Shown here one piece after another: positions 46,944 through 57,160 of a stretch of 64,000 nucleotides of DNA. Positions within the stretch are counted from its first letter, which is position 1, and the number at the start of each line of letters is the position of its first letter. The stretch comes from Channallabes apus. Taxonomy: Eukaryota; Chordata; Actinopteri; Siluriformes; Clariidae. Made by a program: the position numbers and the translations under genes. A model generated the notes under the pieces. The model saw nothing but the letters and a program-made list of their open reading frames with translations. It had not been told where the DNA came from and made no database searches. The stretch covers positions 10,129,207-10,193,206 of the forward strand of contig CM060127.1 in NCBI GenBank assembly GCA_030522415.1. The letters are read 5' to 3'.

Positions 46944-47537
46944 CTACTCACACACTGTTAACAGGCCGTGTAACACTCTAGGATAAAATGCGCTATATGC
47001 TATAGGTATGCAGCCCATCCCCTCCTATATAGCACAGCTGATCTGCTCCCCAGACTCCTGGCCTCAGAGGGCTGTACAGTAGCATCACCCAGGGTTTGGA
47101 GATGTGAGCGAACTCGTTTACATTGCACCTCTTCTGAGTCCCATAAATGCCAGTGTTAGGTGTTTATTTACAGTAGCTGTCAGTGTAACAGATAAGTACC
47201 CACTTGACTTATTGTTCATCAACAAATCCAGCTACACTCGAGCATATCACCACAGTCAAGCCAGCTTTCAGGCCAGCTCTTGTGTTTGAAATATTTTGAT
47301 TTAATTAGAATCCATAAGGCAGTTTTAATTTGGAGAATAGATTTTCACTTTTTTTTAATTAAAATGTTGTCACATGCACCACCATACAAAAGCACCCAAT
47401 GAAATGCTTAATTACTTATATTACACACTAACAACATTACAAAGTAAAACTATCCGCCCACAGTACATCAGAAAAGTATGTTAATATATTATGGAATATA
47501 ATAAGGTGACAGTAGCACTATGATTGTCCTCTCATTA

Positions 47538-47700
47538 TAGGGCAGGGGTAGCTCAGTGGTTAAAGCATAGGACCACTGATCCAAAGGTTATGGGTTCAAA
47601 CCCCACCACCATAATTGTTGATCTCTTGAGCAAAGCCCTTAACCTTCCACTGCTGATATAGGCACTCTGGATAAAAGGGTCAGCCATATGCCAAAATGTA
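47538..47700 (+). mobile_element. tRNA-derived SINE (second family)
   Basis: The head is a nearly whole tRNA shape: GGGGTAGCTCAGTGGTTAAA ... GGTTCAAACCCC ... CACCA, with A and B boxes. The body (AGCAAAGCCCTTAACC) shows it is a SINE, not a tRNA gene. Same family as the 1.85-kb copy. Confidence 0.8.
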
Positions 47701-48119
47701 AACAAGGGGAATAAAAATAATGAAAGAGCAGCAGTGTGGATATCTATGGAATTTTCTCTTCATGTGTTGGTGTGTATTGTGTGAGCAAGTCCAATCGAAT
47801 AATCTTTCTTGTTGTTCTGGTTGAGGGCCTGTGTGAAGAAGCTCCTCCTCATTCTCTTTGTGTTGGTATTTTGGGATCATAAGTGCTTCCCTGAGCACAC
47901 ATGCAAAAGAGTCCATTGCTCAGATGGCTGAGGTCCTTCTTTATCTTCCTGAACTTGCTCAAGCACCTCATTGGAGATGGTTTGCTCAGCTGATTGAATC
48001 ACCCTCTATAGAGCCGCCTGTTCCACATAGTGCTGTTCCCAATCCAGGCTGTGATGCTTTCGTTCCACATGTTCTCTATGGTGCAGGTATAAAAGTTCCT
48101 AAGCACTTTGAAGTACAGT

Positions 48120-48880
48120 TTAACACCTAAAGTGATAAAGACACAAATAGGACTGCCAAGGTACTGGAAACTGTCTGATCTTTCCAGTGAATATCTTGAT
48201 GAACACCCATGCTAGCTGGTCACTGGAGGCTCTGAGGACCTGCCTTGAGGTCAAGTTCATTATAGGGGGTTGGTAGCTCCTCTCCTGCTTTGTACTGAAG
48301 TTCACTATTAGTTTTTTGTCTTGATGATGTTCAGGAGAAGGTTGCTCCCTAGGCTTCTAATTGTCCAGCAAAATTGGTGATGGTGGTAAAGTTGGAAGAG
48401 GCCAAACAGTCATAAGTGTACAGTATTCATAAGTACAGCAGGGGGCTCAGGATACAACCCTGGGGGCTCTAGTGTTGAGAGCAGAGGAAGGTGAGACATG
48501 TTTACCCATTTGTACTGCTTGTGGTCTGCCAATCAAGAGAGGTGAAGAGGTGATGAGGTCTCTGACCAACATTGCAAGCCACTTCATCACAACCTAATAC
48601 AGACCAGATTAGGGTTTCTTCAAGACAGGAACAATAATAAATAGTTTAAAGCATGTGGTGGACTACCGACTATGACAGCGAGACATTGTATATCTTGGTG
48701 AACACCAATGCTAGCTGGTCCCTGAGGACCTGCCCTGAGATGTCATCTGGTTCTGCTACATTCCTAGTGTTCACTTTCCTGAAAGCTTTCCTCAAGATGT
48801 ACTCTGACATGAACACATTTCCCGATTGGACACTATCTGCGTGCATGCTGTTACTGGCATGAGTACGCTGTTGGCATGAT
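48120..48880 (-). mobile_element. LINE reverse-transcriptase relic
   Basis: Minus-strand frames contain SPQGCILSPLLY, a decayed form of the APQGCVLSPLLYSLFTHDC motif-B region of a fish LINE, and neighbouring LTGRPQ-like text. The two halves (48180-48245 and 48690-48735) repeat a phrase, AACACCxATGCTAGCTGGTC. The YADD region is lost. Confidence 0.6.
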
Positions 48881-49466
48881 TAGCACTGTTAGCCCTGTTA
48901 GCTGCAGCCTTAATGCGAGCTTAAACAGTGTTCAGCTTGTCTGCCTGCACACATGCTTCATAACTGACAGAGCAATTACTGATATGATTTGGTTGCTCTC
49001 AATGTGCAGACAGATGATACAGATAAAATGTAGATGATTGGAGTTGTAACCTGCAACTTTAGGAGTTTATATGATCCTCAACAGAAGGATCTCACGCTCA
49101 TTCTCTTTATATACAGTGGTGTGAAAAGTCTTTTGCATGTTTGTCACACTTAAATGTTTCTGCTCATCAAAAACCGTTAACTATTAGTCAAAGATAACAT
49201 AATTGAACACAAAATGCAGTTTTTAAATGAAGGTTTACGTTATTAAGGGAGAAAAAAAAACTCCAAATCTACATGGCCCTGTGTGAAAAAGTGATTGCCC
49301 CCCTTGTTAAAAAATAACTTAACTGTGGTTTATCACACCTGAGTTCAATTTCTGTAGTCACCCCCAGGCCTGATTACTGCCACACCTGTTTCAATCAAGA
49401 AATCACTTAAATAGGAGCTACCTGACACAGAGAAGTAGACCAAAAGCACCTCAAAAGCTAGACATC

Positions 49467-50491
49467 ATGCCAAGATCCAAAGAAATTCAGGAACGAGAAA
49501 TGAGAACAAAAGTAATTGAGATCTATCAGTCTGGTAAAGGTTATAAAGCCATTTCTAAAGCTTTGGGACTCCAGCGAACCACAGTGAGAGCCATTATCCA
49601 CAAATGGCAAAAACATGGAACAGTGGTGAACCTTCCCAGGAGTGGCCGGCCGACCAAAATTACCCCAAGAGCGCAGAGACAACTCATCCGAGAGGCCACA
49701 AAAGACCCCAGGACAACATCTAAAGAACTGCAGGCCTCACTTGCCTCAATTAAGGTCAGTGTTCACGACTCCACCATAAGAAAGAGACTGGGCAAAAACG
49801 GACTGCATGGCAGATTCCAAGGCGCAAACCACTTTTAAGCAAAAAGAACATTAAGGCTCGTCTCAATTTTGCTAAAAAACATCTCAATGATTGCCAAGAC
49901 TTTTGGGAAAATACCTTGTGGACCAACGAGACAAAAGTTGAACTTTTTGGAAGGTGCGTGTCCCGTTACATCTGGCATAAAAGTAACACAGCATTTCAGA
50001 AAAAGAACATCATACCAACAGTAAAATATGGTGGTGGTAGTGTGATGGTCTGGGGTTGTTTTGCTGCTTCAGGACCTGGAAGGCTTGCTGTGATAGATGG
50101 AACCATGAATTCTACTGTCTACCAAAAAATCCTGAAGGAGAATGTCCGGCCATCTGTTCGTCAACTCAAGCTGAAGCGATCTTGGGTGCTGCAGCAGGAC
50201 AATGACCCAAAACACACCAGCAAATCCACCTCTGAATGGCTGAAGAAAAACAAAATGAAGACTTTGGAGTGGCCTAGTCAAAGTCCTGACCTGAATCCTA
50301 TTGAGATGTTGTGGCATGACCTTAGAAAGGCGGTTCATGCTAGAAAACCCTCAAATAAAGCTGAATTACAACAATTCTGCAAAGATGAGTGGGCCAAAAT
50401 TCCTCCAGAGCGCTGTAAAAGACTCGTTGCAAGTTATCGCAAACGCTTGATTGCAGTTATTGCTGCTAAGGGTGGCCCAACCAGTTATTAG
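49467..50491 (+). pseudogene. Tc1 transposase, copy 2 (frameshift, Asp to Asn)
   Basis: ATG at 49467. One base is missing near 49817 (AGATTCC against AGATTTCC in copy 1), which ends the first frame at 49838. The second frame is open from 49916 to 50491. The first catalytic residue is changed: codon 49925-49927 is AAC (Asn, WTNETK) where copy 1 has GAC (Asp). The second Asp and the Glu (DNDPKH, NPIEML) are intact. It is therefore inactive for two independent reasons. Confidence 0.92.
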
Positions 50492-50605
50492 GTTCAGGGG
50501 CAATTACTTTTTCACACAGGGCCATGTACTGTAGGTTTGGAGTTTTTTTCTCCATAAATAATAAAACCCCTCATTTAAAAACTGCATTTTGTGTTTACTT
50601 GTGTT

Positions 50606-50982
50606 CATTCATTCATTCATTTTCTATACCGCTTAATCCTGTGTTCAGGGTTGCGGGGGACCTGGAGCCTATCCCAGGAGACTTCGGGCACTAGGCGGGG
50701 TACACCCTGGACAGAGTGCCAATCCATCGCAGGGCACACACACATACACACACTCACACACCCAATCACACACTACGGGCAATTTAGGAACGCCAATTAG
50801 CCTAACCTGCATATCTTTGGACTGTGGGAGGAAACCAGAGTACCCGGAGGAAACCCACCAAGCACGGGGAGAACATGCAAACTCCATGCACACAGAGACG
50901 GGAATCGAGCCTGGCCGGGGAATCGAACCCAGACCCTGGAGGTGCAAGGCGACAGTGCTAACCACTACACCACCGCGCCGCC
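50606..50982 (-). mobile_element. tRNA-derived SINE nested in Tc1 copy 2
   Basis: Full-length minus-strand copy. The duplication TGTTTACTTGTGTT lies at 50592-50605 and 50983-50996. It belongs to the Tc1 right repeat, so the SINE landed after the transposon. Confidence 0.95.
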
Positions 50983-51103
50983 TGTTTACTTGTGTTATCT
51001 TTGACTAATAGTTAAATGTGTTTGATGATCAGAAACATTTTGTGTGACAAACATGCAAAAGAATAAGAAATCAGGAGGGGGCAAATAGTTTTTCACACCA
51101 CTG

Positions 51104-52768
51104 TATGTTCTAGTTAACCATGTTGCACTCCTGTAGCAGTAGTGATCCCAATATGATTATCATTAAAACATGGATTTGCTCCAAAGCTTCATTCAAGACA
51201 ATATTTTAAGACATGTGAGAAGACAAATACAAAATCTTTTTTCATGCTAAAGACTCCAATAGAGTATATTTCTGTATATTTCCTGAATTTAGTGTTTGCT
51301 ATGACCATTTCTGTTACTGTAATTCTGTCTACAGTACACTAATTCTCCTACATTTGAGTTACGAACTTTTGAAGATACAAACATGCATTCATGCATGTTC
51401 AATTGTTAAAGTTAGGTCACATGTCCGGTGTACATTGTCATGTGTGTGCAGCTTGCATCCTCCGCAAATGCAGTACAATCCCAGCTTGTCCGTAAGCTAG
51501 CCTGAAAGCGGCAGTGATGAATAACTCATACATAGACAATGTTTGATCGACTTATGAATGAGCTCTCGGACCAAACCTCGTTCATATGTAGGGGACTGTA
51601 TTTCACTCCTAATGCTTACAGGCAGCTTGTTGAATTTAATTGTCAGTATATCTGTTTTCTACATTTTATGGATGAAGAGTTAACTCTCATAGCTTTTTCA
51701 AGTAAATGTTCTGTAACCTTTTTCATGATATTTAACTGTACTGGCATCAAGTGAGCACCAGAGGCAAGTGAATCCATATCCCAGGCTGTGTCCTTATTTG
51801 GCCTCATATAAATGTGGTTATTGCTTGGTTTGATTCCTTTCACTTTTTTTTAAGTGAAATCAAAAGCAAGGTTTCATAGCTATTCATTTTTTGTATTTAT
51901 ATTAAAAACTCATCCCAATGGTCCAGATGAATCTTTTTTATATTTATAAATGTAGGTCATGAAATGCATTTCACAATAGACTTTGCTGACACGGCCTCCA
52001 TCCTCACGATCATACTGGTTTTCACTGTTACCATGACAACCATTCCCTGCACCTAGTCTTTGAATATTCCCAAATTTAATGGAAAAGGTGGGGGGTAGGG
52101 GGTGGGGGTGGAGGATTCCTATGAATTAGGAGTTTCTGATCTTAATTTTAACCTTTTAAATGCTTTAAATGCTTTAAAGACAACACACTATTTTTGTTCA
52201 TAATAATGCCTGAATCTGTGTGACTCATTAAAGGTAAGATGTCCACTCACTAGGGTGTTACATGTCCCAAACACCCACTCATATTCGGGACGTGTCATGC
52301 ATGTAGACTACTAATCTCTCAGCAGACCTCACCTCAATCATCACTGATTTACACAGCATGATAAATTATACAAACCCCTTCATACAGCGCTGCTATTATT
52401 CAACAAATACACGCAAAACACAGTAACAATGCTAATCATCAGTACTGACTCAGTAGTATTATTTATTAACTATATCTTGCCAATATTTCAAGCCTCTTTC
52501 CTCTCTAACAAGCTACCATGTGGCCACTACTCAAGTTAAAGAATCAAGAGTCTTTTTGGATCAAATATCACAATTAGCATACACTTTGGGAGCACAGAAT
52601 GCTAATAAGGCAAAGAAGCTTATCACCATTTAACACAGGCTTTTGTACTACATGCTGAGAGGCATAACAAGGTTTTAATAACTAGCTTAATGTCGGAGCT
52701 GCTGAATGGAGAGAACAATGAAACAGAGCCACATCTAAGAGAATAATGGAGAGAAGATAGCTCAGATA
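51104..52768. other. Spacer with a G-rich tract
   Basis: No gene. GGGGGGTAGGGGGTGGGGG at about 52090-52110 could form a quadruplex. Confidence 0.5.
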
Positions 52769-53212
52769 CACCATATGGACAAAAGTATTCGGCCAAACCT
52801 GTTAATTATTGAATTCAGTTGTTTCAGCCCCTTATCCCCAGTGAAGGGCAATCTTAATGCTTCAGCATACCAAGACATCTATGCTTTCAACTTTGCGGCA
52901 ACAGTTTGGAGAAGGCCCTTTTCTATTCCAACATGACTATAAACTAGGGACCTTATAAAGTAAGGACTATAAAGACATGGATTGCTGTGGAAGAACTTCA
53001 TACAGAGACTTAACTTCAATCCCATCAGCACCCTTGGGATGAACTGGAAAAGAGATTATGAGCCAGGCCTTCTAATTCAACATCAGCGCCTGACCTCATA
53101 AATGCTCTACAGAATGAACGGGCATGGAAATCGAAAATCTAATGGACGGCCTTCCAAGAAGAATGGAAGCTGTTACAGCTGCAAAAGGGGGAACGACTCC
53201 ACATTTGACGTA

Positions 53213-53675
53213 GGGGGAGACCGGGAATGGTTGTAACACTTTTTGCTTTACCACCTACAGTATAACTCACAAAATTTTTGAGCTAGAGTTTTTAAACTTT
53301 TATACAAAATACCCACATTTGTTTGCTACAAACGGCACTAAATCAAATCTCTGCAAGAATATCACAGACCTTGTGAGTTCATGACAAATACATGGTGTTC
53401 CTTTGTTACAACCTACCCCACCTTGTTGTAACAGTTAGACAAAAGAAGGAAAAACATTGACCACACCTTGCTGTATGCTTCAAAAAGAGGTTTTATTGAA
53501 ATAAAAGAACAAGACCACAGAACAATGTCTTTCTCTCTGTGACTGACCATAACTCCAATCCACTTTAAGTTCTCAGGTGCTGTGTGTGAGTCTGCTAGAA
53601 CAAACTTCCTTAATGGTATGTATGCTTAAACCACACTGAATCTGTGTAACAAAAAACATGTAAGTCTAATAAGAA

Positions 53676-53723
<48 letters not shown>

Positions 53724-55836
53724 TCTTAATCAGAGTCACAATGCTGACAAATGAATCTGGGTAACCCTGGAGTACAGGCTTGGTGGGCCCAGAGACCGCA
53801 TAGGGCACATTTTACCCATACTTCCTTTGGCTTTGAGTTGCCAAAGGACTCCATACAGACAACACAAACGTTTTCATCATCACTGTCTCAGAATCCTCAG
53901 CAACAGCTTTCAACATTTTCTTGGCAGTCTTTCTCTCCTTTTTCTTTTGCTTGCCTTTAGTCTTTCCCAATATACTCTTTCTACTTTTTTTTTACATGCT
54001 CTTCTCTGTTCTTCTTCCATCAGTGCTTGCTTCACTGGTGTATCAGTGAGTATTGCAGACTGCCTCTTCTTCCTGATCCTGCCAGTTGTTTTCCTTGGCC
54101 CTGCTTTTGGAAATGGCCGTACTGCTGAAGGACTGAACGGCTGACCTGGAGACAACCCCGAGGTGCCTGGCTCATCTGGAGCACAGGGCATGGTGACATC
54201 ATGAAGTGCAGATGAGCCAGAAGTAACCAGGTATGTTGGAGGAGAGGAGGCAGTCCCCAGGTGAGTTGGTGGAGAGTGTGGCTGCAAAGCTCCAAATGTC
54301 AGAGATGTACTTGGTTCTGGACGGTTAGTGACTTGTGAGGGTGCATAGTCACACTCTTCAAAAATTTCTGGATTGAATGGCCTGTGGACTGGAAACCAGC
54401 TTGAATGTTTTTGGGTGTTGCATCTACAATGGGGGGGGGGGGGGGGGGAGGTAAGTAGCACAATTCCCTTTTCTTTGCAGAAATCAATAGCTTTCACAGA
54501 TAGATGTGAACAGTGGTTATCCAGCAAGAGCAAAACCTTCTTCTCTGGGCTGACCTTTGTGTGTTTTGCAAAGTGATCAAGGAATAAGAGGAAGTCTTCC
54601 TCTTGCATCCATCCTGAGGCGTTACCACTACCAGCACTCCCTGTTGGCCCACCCTGAATAAAGTATTCCTTGTAACGTTTACGAGGGAATACAAAGAAGG
54701 GGGGAACGGCATTTCCCAGTGCTTGCACAGTTTCAAAGTTGTATCTTTCAATAACCTGTCCAAGGCTGTTGAAGAAATGTTTCACATTTGTCCGATTAAA
54801 ACTTGTGGCCCGTGTAAGGCTGGTTGCCTCTGGACTCCTCACTGACAGGCTGAGGTTCCGCTTCATGAAGAATGTGAACCAGTCAGGCCCTGCCATCTGA
54901 TTCTTATCCCATGATTGAGGATGTTTTATGTTATATACTACTGCCAGTTGATATGCAAATTTTTTGACCTAAAAGAATTTGGAATAGAAAACCTGAGTAC
55001 ATAGACACAAAAAATGTTTCCAATTGTCTGACACCTACGCTGGTATTCAGTTCTACTCTGGCCTCCAATGGCTAACCTGTCATATGCTTACGTACCTCAC
55101 GTGGAGTCAGTCCATAATACAGGTCTGCTGCCTGAGCACCTTCTCCTTTACCTCAGAGAAAACATTGTTGCTACTGCGGTAACCTACACCTGGAAGATCA
55201 CTGGACCCCTGGTCTCTCAGCTTCTGAAGTGATTTGCAGTATCTGCTCAATGTTACATGGCAGATCCCATGTGCCTTCGCAACTGACTTGCCCTTCTTTG
55301 TGACTTCATCAGATGCTGTTTTTAAAACACTGGCAGGCACACCTCTTTCAGTCTTTCTTTTCCATTGTCTAGGCATTCTGTAAAATTATTAAAATCAGGA
55401 AACTGTCCTTAGTTGTATGTAAGGGGATGGTTGTAACACTTTTTAAAGACATGTTACAACCCACCCCACTCCTCTTAGCCGTTGTTTAGCTAGCTGTAGT
55501 AGGAGAGTGGTTTGAAATTAGCAAGGGATAAATGAATCACATTTTACCTAAGAAACTACAATTTAATCAAATATAAGTTATATGATTTTATCTGCAATAG
55601 TATAAATACTAAACAAAATATAGTCTTGGTCAAAAAAAGCACTTTCTTACCTCAAAATCTGTTTTTTAATAATAGAATCTGCATGTATTTGTTCCCAGCC
55701 TTGATATCCACCATGTGGGTTTAGGGAGGAAGTGGGTAAACACTGAAATGATCATCTGACTCTTATCCTATCCCTGATTGGTGGAATTGGGGGTGTTAAA
55801 ACTCTCCCCATGTTACAACCATACCCGGTCTCTCCC
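53213..55836 (-). mobile_element. Pogo-type DNA transposon
   Basis: The terminal inverted repeats GGGGGAGACCGGGAATGGTT and, at the right end on the minus strand, GGGAGAGACCGGGTATGGTT are flanked by TA (53211-53212, 55837-55838). It encodes a pogo-type transposase on the minus strand. GTTACAAC/GTTGTAAC motifs recur inside both ends. A (GT)n lies at 53679-53722. Confidence 0.9.
53910..55376 (-). pseudogene. Pogo-type transposase, internally deleted
   Basis: Two exons. The first, 55376-55096, starts MPRQWKRKTERGV and has a psq-type HTH (KGKSVAKAHGICHVTLSRYC); it ends PRE|GTACGT. The second, 54968-53910, starts VKKFAYQLAV in phase 0 and stays open for the rest. Exon 1 is one base short, with a frameshift near GEKVLRQ/GAQAADLYYG. 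Exon 2 has the CENP-B-type second DNA-binding helices (DWFTFFMKRN), then GNAVPPFFVFPRKR and LLLLDNHCSH (middle catalytic Asp). The stretch with the first Asp (a VDET-type motif before GNAVPP) is missing, and so is the one with the third acidic residue (after LLTSPPPPPH). A run of about 20 G lies at the second deletion. The C-terminus is proline/serine-rich, then basic (RIRKKRQSAILTDTP). Confidence 0.88.
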
Positions 55837-55941
55837 TATATGTATTTGAATACAATGTCATTGCAGGTTTGGTCAAATACTTTTGCCCATAGAGTGCATA
55901 TGTAGATCCAACCATAATGTGACGGATAAGAGGCTGAATTT

Positions 55942-56326
55942 CATCCATTCATTCATTTTCTATACCGCTTAATCCTGTGTTCAGGGTCGCGGGGGACCTG
56001 GAGCCTATCCCAGGAGACTTCGGGCACTAGGCGGGGTACACCCTGGACAGGGTGCCAATCCATCGCAGGGCACACACACATACACACACTCACAATCACA
56101 CACCCAATCACACAATATGGGCAATTTAGGAACGCCAATTAGCCTAACCTGCATATCTTTGGACTGTGGGAGGAAACCGGAGTACCCGGAGGAAACCCAC
56201 CAAGCACGGGGAGAACATGCAAACTCCATGCACACAGAGACGGGAATCGAGCCTGGCTGGGGAATCGAACCCAGACCCTGGAGGTGCAAGGCGACAGTGC
56301 TAACCACTACACCACCGCGCCGCCCT
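55942..56326 (-). mobile_element. tRNA-derived SINE, full copy
   Basis: Minus-strand copy. The 12-bp duplication GAGGCTGAATTT lies at 55930-55941 and 56327-56338. It has an extra CACTCACAATCACACA expansion in the body compared with other copies. Confidence 0.92.
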
Positions 56327-56499
56327 GAGGCTGAATTTGATATGAAATAAATTTTAATTACAGATCTGATGGAAATGGTTTTGTATTAATCTGTCCCTAA
56401 TGAATGTATCATGGATTTTCCTGTTCCAGCCATCTGTTATCCTGTATAATGTATATTATCCTGTATCCTGTTGCAGCCATCTATTCTTCTTATCCTGTA

Positions 56500-56735
56500 T
56501 AGGGTTGCACATGGCCTGGAGCCTATCCTAGGGAGCTCGGGCACGAGGCAGGTTACAGCCTGGATGGGGTGCCAACACAATCACACACTATGGGCAATTT
56601 GGAAATCAATTAACCTACACAACTACTATCAATTTGGACTTTGGGTACCTGGAGGAAACCCACTAAGTATGGGGAGAGCATGCAAACTCTACACACAGAG
56701 GCCTTGAGGTGCAAGGTGACAATAACCAAGTGCTC
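56500..56735 (-). mobile_element. tRNA-derived SINE, diverged fragment
   Basis: CATGGCCTGGAGCCTATCCT, TATGGGCAATTTGGAAATCA and GGAGAGCATGCAAACTCTAC place it in the same family, with many changes. The tRNA head is mostly lost. Confidence 0.7.
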
Positions 56736-56863
56736 TGCATGCTGGGATAATTAACTACAAACCTGTGTTAAAAGGTTTGGAGTCTCAGGCAAGCCACAAT
56801 CACTGCTGTCTAATCAAACTAGAGACACGTGTCCAAGTCTCAGTAGATATCTCAGGAATATCA

Positions 56864-56864
<1 letters not shown>

Positions 56865-56898
<34 letters not shown>
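56865..56898. repeat. (CT)n microsatellite
   Basis: Pure CT run. Confidence 0.9.
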
Positions 56899-56900
<2 letters not shown>

Positions 56901-57066
56901 TACTCCTGATGCCATTGAGTTGCCGGTGACCTTGCCTCCTTCTGCCCTGACTGGCTCATCCTGAGGCTGTAATTCTACCTGGAGCTTCATTCACTTGAAA
57001 ATCAATTGCTGTTGTTGCTGAGAATGGCCCACACTCATAGCCTAAACACTGCATATAAATGAAACA

Positions 57067-57160
57067 TCTTTGGATTTTCATTCTGTCTCAAGGAAATTTA
57101 GACTAAAGATGGAACACCTAAAAGCCTAAATTTTCTTGAGACAGAATGGAAATCCAAAGA
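57067..57160 (+). repeat. Hairpin with 35-bp arms, pairing fully only as plus-strand RNA
   Basis: The arms 57067-57101 and 57126-57160 are inverted copies (TCTTTGGATTTTCATTCTGT... against ...AGACAGAATGGAAATCCAAA) with a 24-nt loop. The two differences would be U-G and G-U wobbles in a plus-strand transcript but A-C mismatches in a minus-strand one. Size and shape fit a miRNA precursor or a foldback element; expression is unknown. Confidence 0.8.

Larger units (their letters stand above)
49114..51103 (+). mobile_element. Tc1-family transposon, copy 2, carrying a SINE
   Basis: Same subfamily as the 8.7-kb copy, flanked by TA on both sides. The left inverted repeat lacks about 30 bp after GTGTGAAAAG. 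The right repeat is split by a SINE at 50606-50982. Apart from these, the two copies are almost identical by eye. Confidence 0.92.
52769..55896 (+). mobile_element. Old Tc1-type relic hosting a pogo element
   Basis: The left end ATATGGACAAAAGTATTCGG and the right end CAAATACTTTTGCCCATAGA are inverted repeats of a common fish Tc1-type element. Left of the insertion, decayed transposase text is visible (ACCTCATAAATGCTCT, AAGAATGGAAGCTGTTACAG). The right part, GTATTTGAATACAATGTCAT, resumes after 55836. Confidence 0.8.

Noticed and set aside
47538..47605. Possible tRNA gene
   Set aside because: Good A and B boxes but the anticodon arm is poor and a SINE body follows.
53827..54144. 105-codon plus-strand frame
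   Set aside because: Antisense to the C-terminus of the pogo transposase.
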